Below, in pieces: positions 51,367-60,460 of a stretch of 64,000 nt of DNA (within the stretch, counting starts at the first letter, position 1; each line of letters opens with the position of its first letter). The position numbers and the translations under genes are program-made. The notes beneath the pieces are model-generated. The model was not told the DNA's origin. It did not search any database and worked only from the letters and a program-made list of their open reading frames with translations. The stretch comes from an uncultured Alphaproteobacteria bacterium (GTDB taxonomy: Bacteria > Pseudomonadota > Alphaproteobacteria > HIMB59 > GCA-002718135), in NCBI GenBank assembly GCA_902593125.1, contig CACJGU010000006.1:1-64000 (forward strand), read 5' to 3'.

Positions 51367-51395
51367 AAAATACATAATTTAAAACTAAAATTATA

Positions 51396-51939
51396 ATGAA
51401 CTTATCTAATTTTCTAACAATAACAAGAATAGTAGTAATTCCAATAATTGTAATTTGTATTTATTTAAAAAGTCCAATTTTTGGATGGACAGCTTTTGTT
51501 TTATTTTGTTTAGCAAGCATAACTGATTATTTTGATGGTTATTTAGCAAGAATAAGAGATGAAGTTACTAATTTTGGAACCTTTTTAGATCCAATAGCTG
51601 ATAAATTATTAGTGGCTGCAGTTCTGCTGATTTTAACATCTAAAGGTGTAATAGCAGACTGGGATACCATACCTGCGCTCATAATTTTATTAAGAGAGAT
51701 TACAGTATCAGGATTACGGGAATATTTAGCTGGAATTAAAATAAGTGTACCTGTTTCAAGAATTGCAAAATTAAAAAACTTTATTACAATTATGTGCTTT
51801 AGCGTTATTAATATTGTCTGAGGCTATTTATAATGCTTATATGATAGTGTATTTTGGTAAAGTATTTTTATGGATTGCAGGTTTATTAACTCTATACACT
51901 GCCTACGATTATGTAAAAGCTTCAATAAAACATTTCTAA
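51396..51939 (+). CDS. pgsA: CDP-diacylglycerol-glycerol-3-phosphate 3-phosphatidyltransferase, with a frameshift
   Basis: Membrane enzyme of phosphatidylglycerol synthesis. The first frame runs to a TGA at 51819-51821 and includes the CDP-alcohol phosphotransferase motif (ITDYFDGYLARIRDEVTNFG then FLDPIADKLL). It stops ~40 residues short. The missing C-terminus lies in the +1 frame: ALLILSEAIYNAYMIVYFGK, ending LLTLYTAYDYVKASIKHF before TAA at 51937-51939. The junction is around TGCTTTAGCG (51795-51804); one T fewer restores an uninterrupted family-like sequence. An error in the assembly or a recent mutation is likelier than truncation, as pgsA is normally essential. Confidence 0.88.
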
Positions 51940-51940
51940 A

Positions 51941-52186
51941 ATGAAAATTAAATATTTTGCTTGGATAAAAGATATTACAAATAAAGAATTTGAAATAATT
52001 GCCAGAAACCATCCAAAAAATATCGAAGAATTAAAAATTGTACTGAAAAAAAATTATCCAGATTTAGAAAAACATTTAGATCAAGATGTACTAAGATTTG
52101 CAATTAATTTAGAATATACTTTTGAAAATCAAAATTTAAATTCTAATGATGAAATAGCAATATTCCCTCCTGTTAGTGGGGGTTGA
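51941..52186 (+). CDS. moaD: Molybdopterin synthase small subunit
   Basis: 81 aa beta-grasp sulfur carrier. It ends EIAIFPPVSGG, the double-glycine tail that is thiocarboxylated and donates sulfur in molybdopterin synthesis. The N-terminus MKIKYFAWIKDITNKEFEII is the MoaD first strand. It starts one base after the repaired pgsA frame ends and its stop codon overlaps the moaE start (TGATG). Confidence 0.9.
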   Translation: MKIKYFAWIKDITNKEFEIIARNHPKNIEELKIVLKKNYPDLEKHLDQDVLRFAINLEYTFENQNLNSNDEIAIFPPVSGG

Positions 52187-52602
52187 TGATTAAAATTCAA
52201 AAAAAAGATTTTAATATAGAGCAAGAAATTAAATTATTAAAAGATAAGTATTCAAATGTTGGTGCAGTGATTTCGTTTATTGGATTTGTAAGAGATATAA
52301 ATAATAAAAAAGATGTTAAATATATTGAGTTAGAGGTCTATGAGAAGATGGCAATTAAAGAATTATCTAAAATTAAAGATAATGCTATTAAAAAATTTGA
52401 TTTAGTAGACTGTTTAATTGTTCATAGATACGGCAGGTTAGATGTAAACGATAGAATAGTTTTAGTTGTTTGTTTTTCAGAACATAGGAACAATAGTTTT
52501 GAGGCATGTAAGTTTATTATGGATTATCTTAAAAAAGACGTTCCGTTTTGGAAAAAAGAAATTTATTTTAAAGGATCCGACTGGCTAGAAAATACTAATT
52601 AG
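52186..52602 (+). CDS. moaE: Molybdopterin synthase catalytic subunit
   Basis: 138 aa. I set the start at the ATG overlapping the moaD stop; a TTG 3 bp earlier is also in frame. VGAVISFIGFVRDINNK and YIELEVYEKMAIKELSKI are MoaE signatures, LIVHRYGRLDVNDRIVLVVC follows, and the C-terminal FIMDYLKKDVPFWKKEIYFK carries the conserved active-site lysines. With MoaD it converts cyclic pyranopterin monophosphate to molybdopterin. It overlaps the convergent ilvE by 8 bp. Confidence 0.93.
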   Translation: MIKIQKKDFNIEQEIKLLKDKYSNVGAVISFIGFVRDINNKKDVKYIELEVYEKMAIKELSKIKDNAIKKFDLVDCLIVHRYGRLDVNDRIVLVVCFSEHRNNSFEACKFIMDYLKKDVPFWKKEIYFKGSDWLENTN

Positions 52603-53479
52603 AATTTGTTACTAAACTTCTATAATCTTTCATAAATTGAAAGGTTATTGATTTCTCACCTGTTTTAAATTTTTGAGAATCAATTGATTTTACAGGAGTT
52701 ATTTCTGCTGCAGTCCCAGTTAAAAAAACTTCATCAAAATCCTTTAATTCATGTGGTTTTATATATCGTTCAATTAAATCAAAACCTTTATCCTTAACCA
52801 TTTTAATAACTGTTTGACGTGTAATGCCATTTAAGAAACAATCAGGTATTGGAGTGTGAATTTCCTTATCTTTAACTAAAAAAATATTTGAGCTTGTTGC
52901 CTCAGCAATATAACCTCTGTAATCTAGCATTAAAGCTTCATTGTATCCTTTTTCTTCAGCAAATGATTTTGAAAGTGTACAGATTAAATATGGGCCAGAA
53001 GCTTTAGCTTCGAATGGTATTGAGTCTGGAGGAGGTCTTTTCCATGGTGAAGTTATTAAACTTAGTCCTTCTTTCATGTCCTCAAAATTATAATATGTAG
53101 TCCAGTCATCCCAGACAGCAATTGAAACATGAACGTTTGAACTTTTTGTTGATAAACCCATTAAATTACTTCCTCTCCAAGCAAATGGTCTTACGTAACA
53201 ATCTTGATATTTCATTTTCTTGATAAGCTCATCTTTAGCTTTATTAATCTCACCTTCAGTGTATGGTATTTTGATTCCTACTGTTTCAGCTGATTTAAAA
53301 AATCTCTTAGTATGTTCCTCACTTTTGAAAATTTTACCATTGTATGCTCTTTCACCTTCAAAAACTGCACTTGCATAGTGTAAGCCTTGCGATATCACAT
53401 GAGTTTTAGCTTTGCTCCAATCTACAAAGTCCCCATCATACCAGATCCAACCTTCTCTATTTTCAAACGATTTCAACAT
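52595..53479 (-). CDS. ilvE: Branched-chain amino acid aminotransferase
   Basis: 294 aa fold-type IV PLP enzyme. IWYDGDFVDWSKAKTHVISQ, LHYASAVFEGERAYNG, CYVRPFAWRGSNLMGLST, FEAKASGPYLICTLSKSFAE with the PLP Lys (ASGPY context), and EATSSNIFLVKDKEIHTPIP with the cofactor-phosphate loop are present. Catalyses the last step of Leu/Ile/Val synthesis and the first of their breakdown. The close D-amino acid transaminase family is less likely given the GLSTKSSNVHVSI region. Divergent from the MarR-type gene. Confidence 0.9.
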   Translation of the reverse strand: MLKSFENREGWIWYDGDFVDWSKAKTHVISQGLHYASAVFEGERAYNGKIFKSEEHTKRFFKSAETVGIKIPYTEGEINKAKDELIKKMKYQDCYVRPFAWRGSNLMGLSTKSSNVHVSIAVWDDWTTYYNFEDMKEGLSLITSPWKRPPPDSIPFEAKASGPYLICTLSKSFAEEKGYNEALMLDYRGYIAEATSSNIFLVKDKEIHTPIPDCFLNGITRQTVIKMVKDKGFDLIERYIKPHELKDFDEVFLTGTAAEITPVKSIDSQKFKTGEKSITFQFMKDYRSLVTNSN

Positions 53480-53541
53480 AAATAAAATATATTTATTTTT
53501 TAAATGACAATTGACTATCAGTGATGCATAATTAAGTCAAT

Positions 53542-54024
53542 ATGGCTGACCTAAATAATTTGTTAACTCCATTATTCCTAAATGAAAAGGAAATTAGGAA
53601 AATAATAGAATTAATGTTCTTTTCTTACAGAGATTTTACTTCTGGGCCTGATAAAATACTTGAAAAACTAAATTTTGGAAGGGCTCACCATAGGGTAATT
53701 TACTTTGTTGGGAAAAAGAATAATTTGACGATAAAAGAACTTCTTTCAATATTAAAAATCACAAAACAAAGTCTGTCTAGAGTATTAAATCAGTTAGTTA
53801 AAGAAAAATATATAATTTTGTCTACAGGTGAAGATAAAAGAACAAAAAAACTCTCACTTTCAAAAAAAGGGCAGGATTTAGAAAAAAAATTATCTGATAT
53901 ACAAATAGCTAAAATTTATAATGTTATAAAAAAATTTGAAGAAATTGATATAAATGGTTTTAAAAAAGTATTGTTTGAAATGATAGATCATGACAATCAA
54001 AAAAAATTTGATGAAATAAACTAA
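53542..54024 (+). CDS. MarR-family transcriptional regulator
   Basis: 160 aa winged-helix protein. Recognition-helix region LTIKELLSILKITKQSLSRV followed by the wing LSTGEDKRTKKLSLSKKGQD fits MarR. It precedes an OmpR-type response regulator (4 bp) and an EnvZ-type kinase on one strand. The MarR/OmpR pair recalls the petP/petR arrangement of other Alphaproteobacteria, which I mention as similarity of gene order only. Confidence 0.87.
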   Translation: MADLNNLLTPLFLNEKEIRKIIELMFFSYRDFTSGPDKILEKLNFGRAHHRVIYFVGKKNNLTIKELLSILKITKQSLSRVLNQLVKEKYIILSTGEDKRTKKLSLSKKGQDLEKKLSDIQIAKIYNVIKKFEEIDINGFKKVLFEMIDHDNQKKFDEIN

Positions 54025-54028
54025 GAAT

Positions 54029-54709
54029 ATGAAAAAAAGTATACTCATCGTTGATGATGATAAAAGATTGAGAGAACTTTTAAAAGATTATTTGACGGAA
54101 AAAAAATTTGAAGTCTATAGCTCTGAAGATTTTTTAGAGGCAAAAGAAATAATTTCCCTTATTATATTTGATTTGGTTATTTTAGATAGGATGATGCCAT
54201 CTGGAGACGGTATTGATTTAGTTGAATTCATAAAAGAAAAGTCAAATTCTCCAATCATTATGTTAACAGCGATGAGTGAAGACCAAAATAAAATTGATGG
54301 ACTAAAGATTGGAGCAGATGATTATTTAGCTAAACCGTTTGAACCTGAGGAACTCTATTTAAGAATAAAAAAACTTTTGAATTTATATAATAATAAGTCA
54401 AAAAAAGATTTAAAAATATCATTTGGTGAATTTATATTTGATATGAATTCATTAGAGTTAAAAATAAATAATAAAACTGTTTATCTTACTGAAGGTGAAA
54501 ATAATTTATTATTAAAATTAATTTACAAAAGAAATGATATTGTTTTGAGAGAAGAATTAGCAGATCAAGAATTTGATGAATCTGAGTTACGTAAAGTAGA
54601 TGTACGAATAACTAGATTGAGACAAAAATTAGAAAAAAATGCAAAACAACCTCAATTTGTTAAAACAATTAGAGGTAAGGGATATAAATTAATTTGTGAT
54701 GAAATTTAA
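54029..54709 (+). CDS. OmpR-family response regulator
   Basis: 226 aa. Receiver domain: acidic pair ILIVDDDKRLRELL, phosphorylated Asp in LVILDRMMPSGDGIDLVEFI, Thr in PIIMLTAMSEDQNKIDGLKI and the Lys in DDYLAKPFEPEELYLRIK. The C-terminal winged-helix DNA-binding domain includes RKVDVRITRLRQKLEKNAKQ and the ending FVKTIRGKGYKL. It is one base from the kinase gene, so the two form a cognate pair. Confidence 0.94.
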   Translation: MKKSILIVDDDKRLRELLKDYLTEKKFEVYSSEDFLEAKEIISLIIFDLVILDRMMPSGDGIDLVEFIKEKSNSPIIMLTAMSEDQNKIDGLKIGADDYLAKPFEPEELYLRIKKLLNLYNNKSKKDLKISFGEFIFDMNSLELKINNKTVYLTEGENNLLLKLIYKRNDIVLREELADQEFDESELRKVDVRITRLRQKLEKNAKQPQFVKTIRGKGYKLICDEI

Positions 54710-56001
54710 TGATTAAAAAATTTATACCATCTACTTTAATTGGTCGTTCAATAATAATAATATTTGTACCTATTATCATATTAGTTCTATTAACTTCATT
54801 AGTTTTTTATCAAACATCTTGGAGTATAATATCTAAAAGATTAACTGAATCAGTTGTGGCAGATATTAATGTGCTAGTAAAGTTGATTGATGTAAATTTA
54901 GAAAATTATGCATTAGAGATTGCTAACAAAGATTTTAAAATGGATATAAAGATTATAGATGGCGAAGTAATTGATCCTCTATCAATAAATCTCAACAGGG
55001 GCATTTTATCTAGAAGACTTGAACAATCTTTATCAAATCTAAAAAAACCGTTTGTATATGATTTAAGTAATTTAGAAAATGGTGCTTTAATAAAAATACA
55101 GTTAAATAATAAATTATTAATAATCAATGTAGATAAGGATAGAGTATATAGTCAAACGGCATTTGTTTTTTTACTGTGGATGATTTTTGCTTCATTAATT
55201 TTACTATTCTTGTCTTATTTTTTGATGAACAAACAATTAAAACCTCTTAAGAGATTAGCCATAATTGCTGAAACATTTGGAAGGGGATTAGATGCACCAG
55301 AATTAAAAAGTGTGGGAGCTTATGAAATAAGACAAACTTCTCAGGCTTTTAATCAAATGAGAACAAGAATTAATAGATTTTTAAAACAAAGAACAGATAT
55401 GTTAGCTGGTGTTAGTCATGACTTGAGAACTCCTTTAACCAGAATGAAGCTTCAAGTATCACTTATAAAAGACAAAAAAGCAAAATCTGAGTTAGAGCTT
55501 GATATTAATGAAATGACTGCAATGCTAGATAGTTATGTAAGTTTTGTAAAAACTGAATCTCCAGAAACAATAGAAAACATAGTAATCAATGATTTAATAA
55601 AAGACTGTGCAAAAAATTTTGATAGGAGTAAATATAAGATACAAATAAATGAAAAAAATACTATCCAAACCTCTGGAAGACCTATTCAATTAAAAAGAGC
55701 ATTTCAAAATATAATTAACAATTCAAAAAGATATGGAGATAAAATTATTATAAATATTTATCTTAATGCTGATGGATGTAACATAGAAATAAATGATAAT
55801 GGACCAGGTATTCCAAAAGAGAGTTTTGAGGACGTTTTTAAACCTTTTTTTACTCTTGATCCTTCAAGAAATAAACTTAAAGGGGAGAGTGGTCTTGGAT
55901 TAACAATTACTAGAGATATAATTAGATCTCATGGAGGAGAAATTAAGCTTGGAAAATCACAATTAGGTGGATTAAAATTATCTGTTCTGTTGCCAATATA
56001 A
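54709..56001 (+). CDS. EnvZ-type sensor histidine kinase
   Basis: 430 aa inner-membrane kinase. Helix 1 near residues 10-33, a periplasmic sensor of ~110 residues, helix 2 near 148-170, and HAMP (MNKQLKPLKRLAIIAETFGR). The phosphoacceptor His lies in MLAGVSHDLRTPLTRMKLQ. ATP-binding boxes are AFQNIINNSKRYGDKIIINI (N), IEINDNGPGIPKESF (G1) and KGESGLGLTITRDIIRSHGG (G2). The sensor is not of a recognisable family; in EnvZ relatives the stimulus is osmolarity or envelope state. Confidence 0.94.
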   Translation: MIKKFIPSTLIGRSIIIIFVPIIILVLLTSLVFYQTSWSIISKRLTESVVADINVLVKLIDVNLENYALEIANKDFKMDIKIIDGEVIDPLSINLNRGILSRRLEQSLSNLKKPFVYDLSNLENGALIKIQLNNKLLIINVDKDRVYSQTAFVFLLWMIFASLILLFLSYFLMNKQLKPLKRLAIIAETFGRGLDAPELKSVGAYEIRQTSQAFNQMRTRINRFLKQRTDMLAGVSHDLRTPLTRMKLQVSLIKDKKAKSELELDINEMTAMLDSYVSFVKTESPETIENIVINDLIKDCAKNFDRSKYKIQINEKNTIQTSGRPIQLKRAFQNIINNSKRYGDKIIINIYLNADGCNIEINDNGPGIPKESFEDVFKPFFTLDPSRNKLKGESGLGLTITRDIIRSHGGEIKLGKSQLGGLKLSVLLPI

Positions 56002-56003
56002 AT

Positions 56004-56348
56004 TTAGTATAGCCTAACTCCATTCAATAATTTTTTAGAGGGTAAAACTAGTATTGGCTCATTATTATCATCTGGTAAAGCTAGAACTAATACTTCAGAA
56101 ATAATTTTACCAATTTGCTTTGGTGCAAAATTAACTACGGCAATAACTTGCTTGTTTATTAATTGATTTGGATTATAATTTTTTCTTAGTTGAGCTGAAC
56201 TTTTTTTTATACCAATTCCTTCACCAAAATTAATTTTAAGTATTATTGAAGGTTTTTTTAACTGATTATATTCTTCTGCCTCAATAATTGTTCCGAGTCT
56301 AATATCTACTTTTTTAAAATCGAGGTATTGTATAGTTTTGTCTTCCAT
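56004..56348 (-). CDS. CsaA-like tRNA-binding domain protein
   Basis: 114 aa OB-fold protein matching the EMAP-II/Trbp111 type: FKKVDIRLGTIIEAEEYNQL, IKKSSAQLRKNYNPNQLINK, IAVVNFAPKQIGKIISEVLV and the C-terminal PILVLPSKKLLNGVRL. CsaA binds tRNA or unfolded proteins. The stop is convergent to the kinase gene (2 bp) and the start shares a base with the upstream TetR-like gene. Confidence 0.9.
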   Translation of the reverse strand: MEDKTIQYLDFKKVDIRLGTIIEAEEYNQLKKPSIILKINFGEGIGIKKSSAQLRKNYNPNQLINKQVIAVVNFAPKQIGKIISEVLVLALPDDNNEPILVLPSKKLLNGVRLY

Positions 56349-56884
56349 TAGAATATTTTTAAATATTTATCTAAATTGTTTAAATATTTATCAAGGGCTG
56401 TCATAGTTTTTTCTAGAGATTCAGTTTCATCATTAGTCCAAGAATAAATCGTTAATATATATAAAGCAAAAATAACTTTCAATTTAGGTAATCCTTTTAA
56501 TCCATCAATATTTATATTCGATAAAGTTGACATTAAAACTATGCTCTCAACGAATGATGGAGTAATAAAAAATAACTCATTAGGGTTTTTTAAAAAAAAT
56601 TTAATTAATTTTTTAATTGATTTTCTATATTCATTAAGAATATCGAGCCTTGCCATAAAAACTTCAAATAACATGTCCTTTTTTGATGACTCCTCTAAAG
56701 AAGAAAGGTTTTTTTTAAGTAAGAAATCAAAATATGTATTTAAATTTTTTAGCAAATCCCTTTTATCTTTAAAAAAACTATCTTCTCTTACCTTCAAGAC
56801 TTTTAATAAAGTAATTTTTTCCCACGAATTATTTTCTAATAATTGTAATGTTTTTTTTGCAATTAAGATCTTATTTTTTTGCAT
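56348..56884 (-). CDS. TetR-like helical protein
   Basis: 178 aa, mostly alpha-helical. The first ~50 residues could form a TetR-type helix-turn-helix (IAKKTLQLLENNSWEKITLL then VREDSFFKDKRDLLKNLNTYF), although the recognition helix is not canonical. The C-terminal tail TMTALDKYLNNLDKYLKIF resembles alphaproteobacterial TetR- or COQ9-like proteins coded next to proC. I cannot decide between DNA binding and a ubiquinone-related COQ9 role. It is sandwiched between csaA-like and proC on the same strand with overlaps of 1 bp or a gap of 1 bp. Confidence 0.6.
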   Translation of the reverse strand: MQKNKILIAKKTLQLLENNSWEKITLLKVLKVREDSFFKDKRDLLKNLNTYFDFLLKKNLSSLEESSKKDMLFEVFMARLDILNEYRKSIKKLIKFFLKNPNELFFITPSFVESIVLMSTLSNINIDGLKGLPKLKVIFALYILTIYSWTNDETESLEKTMTALDKYLNNLDKYLKIF

Positions 56885-56885
56885 T

Positions 56886-57695
56886 TTATTTACTTTGATC
56901 TTTAGCTCTTTTAAAGGCCTCTGAGGTCAATTGAAAAAATAATTTGTGTAAATTTTTTTTATTCATTACTTTAAGACCTGCTTCGGTTGTTCCTCCTTTA
57001 GTGGCAACACTTTTAACTAAATCTTTAGCAGACTTTTTATTTTCTTGTATTAAATTAACTGATCCTTTAAAAGTTTGTAAAACAAGTGTTCTAGCAATAT
57101 TTGTATTAAAACCTAATCCAATTGCTGCTTTTTCCATTGCATCAATTAAATTGAAAACAAAACCAGGGCCACTACCTGAAATAGCCGTAGCCATATCAAT
57201 TTCATTTTCATCTTTCAAATATATAGACCTTCCAGAATAATTAAAAATCTTCAGAACCTGATTCTTCCTAAATTTACTCATATTTTTATTTGCAGTTATA
57301 CAATTCATACTTTCTCCAATAGAAGCTGGTAAATTAGGCATAACTCTAAAAAAATATTTTATTTTTTTTAATCTATTTTTAAACTCTTTGATTTTCTTAC
57401 CCGCAATTATACTAATAACGATACATGTTTTTTTAAATTCAACTTCAGAAAACTCATCTAATACATTCTTTAAATCAAATGGTTTGACAGCAAAAATTAT
57501 AAAATCTGTATCAAAATGTTTATCTATTTTAGAAACAGATTTAAAGATTTGAATTTTCTTATTTTTATAATTGTTTTTAAGATAATTGTATTTAATTGGA
57601 TCGATAACAGTTACATAATAATTATTTGATTTGAGCCACGAGGTTAGTAAAGCTTCTCCCATATGCCCACATCCAACAAGTAAAATTTTTTTCAT
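56886..57695 (-). CDS. proC: Pyrroline-5-carboxylate reductase
   Basis: Last enzyme of proline synthesis: reduces pyrroline-5-carboxylate with NAD(P)H. I start it at MKKILLVGCGHMGEALLTSW (ATG at 57695), since the eight residues upstream of it are not family-like. Dinucleotide motif GCGHMGEA, FRVMPNLPASIGESM, and the C-terminal signature TAISGSGPGFVFNLIDAMEK with VATKGGTTEAGLKVMNKKN support it. The length is 269 aa. Confidence 0.93.
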   Translation of the reverse strand: MKKILLVGCGHMGEALLTSWLKSNNYYVTVIDPIKYNYLKNNYKNKKIQIFKSVSKIDKHFDTDFIIFAVKPFDLKNVLDEFSEVEFKKTCIVISIIAGKKIKEFKNRLKKIKYFFRVMPNLPASIGESMNCITANKNMSKFRKNQVLKIFNYSGRSIYLKDENEIDMATAISGSGPGFVFNLIDAMEKAAIGLGFNTNIARTLVLQTFKGSVNLIQENKKSAKDLVKSVATKGGTTEAGLKVMNKKNLHKLFFQLTSEAFKRAKDQSK

Positions 57696-57730
57696 GTATA
57701 TTAAAATATATATTAACAATAATATATATT

Positions 57731-58219
57731 TTAAGCTCTGCCAATTATTTCAAAGTTTGAGAATTTAATTGCTTCTCTTGGGGTTATTTCATCAAATAAA
57801 ACTTGTTGAAAGCTAGGATAGAACTTTTCACACTCATATATCCCTATATCAACTAGATCTTCAAATTTTTTATGAAGAACTTCTGTTTCTGTATTTGATA
57901 AAATTGTATGTCTAAATGCAGGTATCCCGTTTCTGCTTGTTATATCAAAATGACCTATCCATAAATTTTCATTAATTAAACCAAGCAATTCATAGGCTTT
58001 ATTTAGTTTTATTTCAGGAAATCTAATATCAAAGGTAATTGATAGACTAAGTGCATTGATATTTTCTGACCATGTAAAATAAAGTCTGTAAGCACACCAT
58101 TGAGAAGAAATTTCGGCTACAAGTTCATGATCATCAGCTCTACTAAAGTTCCATTTTTTTTGATGAATTACATCTTCAACTATATCTATTGGATTTAATA
58201 ACATATTATCATTTTCCAT
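57731..58219 (-). CDS. YbjN-domain protein
   Basis: 162 aa. An alpha-beta domain of the YbjN/type III chaperone-like fold: NPIDIVEDVIHQKKWNFSRA, WCAYRLYFTWSENINALSLS, ELLGLINENLWIGHFDITSR. Conserved in Alphaproteobacteria beside proC. E. coli YbjN affects motility and stress responses, but the molecular role is not known. It could begin at the internal Met6 (MLLNPID). Confidence 0.85.
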   Translation of the reverse strand: MENDNMLLNPIDIVEDVIHQKKWNFSRADDHELVAEISSQWCAYRLYFTWSENINALSLSITFDIRFPEIKLNKAYELLGLINENLWIGHFDITSRNGIPAFRHTILSNTETEVLHKKFEDLVDIGIYECEKFYPSFQQVLFDEITPREAIKFSNFEIIGRA

Positions 58220-58333
58220 ACATTATGTAGTACATATTTAAAAAGTAAGTACTAGATATGGATTACTAAAAATTTACGATGTTTTGCAAGATTATTTATT
58301 AAAAAACTAGAATAAATGTGAATAATTAAGGAT

Positions 58334-58630
58334 TTACTTCGTTTTTTTGCGTTTCTTATTGGAATTAGACCTTTTTATTGTTGTTTTTTTCTTCTTTTTA
58401 ACTCTTCTTTTTGGGGTTTTTTTTAAATTTTCATTATCATCAATTAATTTTTGCACCATTTTTTTTAATACTTCAAATTCATCTTTTTTGACTAAATTCA
58501 TTTTTTTTATGACTTTATTAACTCTTAAAGAAACTATTGTCTCAATTTCCTCTTTTATTCCAGAAAATGTGCTCATTGCGTCTACTGCAAATTTTGATAA
58601 ATCTGATAAGATTTTGTTTTTATTAACCAT
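58334..58630 (-). CDS. UbiK/BMFP-type accessory protein with a basic tail
   Basis: 98 aa. Residues 1-70 match the accessory factor UbiK/BMFP domain (LSKFAVDAMSTFSGIKEEIE, KMNLVKKDEFEVLKKMVQKL), a coiled-coil trimer that helps the late ubiquinone-synthesis complex at the membrane. The last ~28 residues are almost all Lys, Arg, Ser and Thr (KTPKRRVKKKKKTTIKRS), similar to basic extensions in related proteins and possibly used for RNA or membrane contact. It is divergent from lgt (23 bp). Confidence 0.82.
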   Translation of the reverse strand: MVNKNKILSDLSKFAVDAMSTFSGIKEEIETIVSLRVNKVIKKMNLVKKDEFEVLKKMVQKLIDDNENLKKTPKRRVKKKKKTTIKRSNSNKKRKKTK

Positions 58631-58653
58631 TTTTTTAATAATAATATAACTAT

Positions 58654-59448
58654 ATGAATTTTATTCAACCTTCAATAGATCCAGTGATTATATCATTCGG
58701 TTTTGTTGATATTCGATGGTACAGCTTAGCATATATACTAGGATTAATTATTGGTTTAGTCATAATGAAAAGGCTAAATAAATTTAGTAATAATTTTATA
58801 GACCCAAAACATTTAGATAATTTTTTTGTTTGGGCTGTTATAGGTATTATCATTGGGGGTAGAATAGGTTACGTTTTATTTTATCAATTTAATTTATTTA
58901 TTACAAATCCTCTCTATATTATTGAGATTTGGAATGGTGGAATGTCGTTTCATGGTGGTCTTATAGGTATAATTGTAAGTATTTACTTATTTTCTAAAAT
59001 TAATAGGATAAATTTTTTTTATCTTTCTGATTTAGTTTCAATTGTCGCGCCAATTGGAATATTTTTTGGGAGAATCGCAAACTTTATAAATACTGAGTTA
59101 ATTGGAAAACCAACTGATTTTTATATATCAGTTATTTATCCATCAATAGATGATATTCCCAGACACCCCTCTCAACTTTATGAAGCAATGTTTGAAGGTT
59201 TAATTTTATTCATTTTTTTGATTACATTTTTTTATAAAACAAAAGATTTTTTAAAACATGGCATCATAAGTGGTCTTTTTTTATGCTGTTATTCTTTTTT
59301 TAGATTTATTATTGAATTTATAAGAGAGCCGGACATACAAATAGGATTATTATTTAATTTTATTTCAATGGGTCAATTATTATGTGTTCCAGTATTTATA
59401 ATTGGCTTTATAATTATTCAATATCATGCAAGTAGAAAAAATAATTAA
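58654..59448 (+). CDS. lgt: Prolipoprotein diacylglyceryl transferase
   Basis: 264 aa inner-membrane enzyme with ~7 helices that attaches diacylglycerol to the lipobox Cys of prolipoproteins. Landmarks: VDIRWYSLAYILGL, IGGRIGYVLFYQF, GGMSFHGGLIG with the catalytic His, FFGRIANFINTELIGKPTDF (signature GRxxNFxNxELxG) and DIPRHPSQLYEAMFEG. Its 3' end overlaps midA by 23 bp, a strong sign of coupling. It would process the small lipoprotein at 7861-8019. Confidence 0.95.
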   Translation: MNFIQPSIDPVIISFGFVDIRWYSLAYILGLIIGLVIMKRLNKFSNNFIDPKHLDNFFVWAVIGIIIGGRIGYVLFYQFNLFITNPLYIIEIWNGGMSFHGGLIGIIVSIYLFSKINRINFFYLSDLVSIVAPIGIFFGRIANFINTELIGKPTDFYISVIYPSIDDIPRHPSQLYEAMFEGLILFIFLITFFYKTKDFLKHGIISGLFLCCYSFFRFIIEFIREPDIQIGLLFNFISMGQLLCVPVFIIGFIIIQYHASRKNN

Positions 59449-60460
59449 GTCTGAAATAATTACAAAAAAAAGAGGTATGCGTTTAGATATTTTTTTAAAA
59501 AAAGCGCTTTTTAGTAAAGATGGATATTATAGTAAAAGAAATCCAATAGGTAAAATAAAAGATTTTGTAACTGCTCCAGAAATTTCACAAATTTTTGGAG
59601 AAATAGTTGGCATGTATCTATATTATTTTTGGAAAACAAAAATAAATTCAAAATATAATTTAATAGAATTAGGTCCAGGCAAAGCTACTTTATTTATGGA
59701 TATTGCAAATAGTGTTTCAAAATTACCAGGCTTTTTAGAAAAATCAGAAATTTCATTTATTGAAATTAATCAAAAGTTAATAAAGTTACAAAAGAAAAAT
59801 ACCAAAACATTATTAAAAAATATAAAATGGAAAAAAAAAATCAATTTTAATTCTCATTTACCCTCAATTATATACTCAAATGAGTTTTTTGATTGCTTCC
59901 CAGTAAGACAGTTTACTTATAAAAATGTCTGGTTTGAGAAATATGTTAATTTTAATAGAAAAAATAATAGTTTTTATCTTGAAAATAAACAAGTAAATAA
60001 CAAAAAATTACTTACCCAATTAAACTTTCATAAAAAAAATAATTTATTAGAAATTTCATTTGAAAGAAATAAATATTTTGAAAATATTTGTAAATTTATA
60101 AAAAAAAATAGAGGTATTTTTCTTACTGTAGACTATGGATATTTAAATAATAATAAAAATTTTACATTACAGGCAATACAAAATCATAAATTCTCTCATG
60201 TATTAGAAAATATTGGTGAAAAGGATATTTCAAGTCATGTAAATTTTGAAGATTTAATTAATATTGCTAAGCAAAATAATTTAAAAATTGAAGAATATAC
60301 TTCTCAAAGGGAATTTTTATTAAAATTTGGAATTTTAGAGAGAATAAAAACTTTTAATAAATCCAGATACAAAAATAAAATTAATATTGGAATAGACAGA
60401 TTAATTAATAATAATGAAATGGGAAATTTATTTAAATTTTTAATAGTTTCAAATTTATGA
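59426..60460 (+). CDS. MidA/NDUFAF7-family SAM-dependent methyltransferase
   Basis: 344 aa. The family (DUF185) methylates arginine of a complex I subunit in eukaryotes; in bacteria complex I assembly is the likely target. SAM pocket LIELGPGKATLFMDIANS, then YSNEFFDCFPVRQF and FLTVDYGYLNNNKNFTLQAI are seen. Coupled by overlap with lgt and by 4 bp with pgeF, an order common in Alphaproteobacteria. Confidence 0.87.
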   Translation: MQVEKIIKSEIITKKRGMRLDIFLKKALFSKDGYYSKRNPIGKIKDFVTAPEISQIFGEIVGMYLYYFWKTKINSKYNLIELGPGKATLFMDIANSVSKLPGFLEKSEISFIEINQKLIKLQKKNTKTLLKNIKWKKKINFNSHLPSIIYSNEFFDCFPVRQFTYKNVWFEKYVNFNRKNNSFYLENKQVNNKKLLTQLNFHKKNNLLEISFERNKYFENICKFIKKNRGIFLTVDYGYLNNNKNFTLQAIQNHKFSHVLENIGEKDISSHVNFEDLINIAKQNNLKIEEYTSQREFLLKFGILERIKTFNKSRYKNKINIGIDRLINNNEMGNLFKFLIVSNL

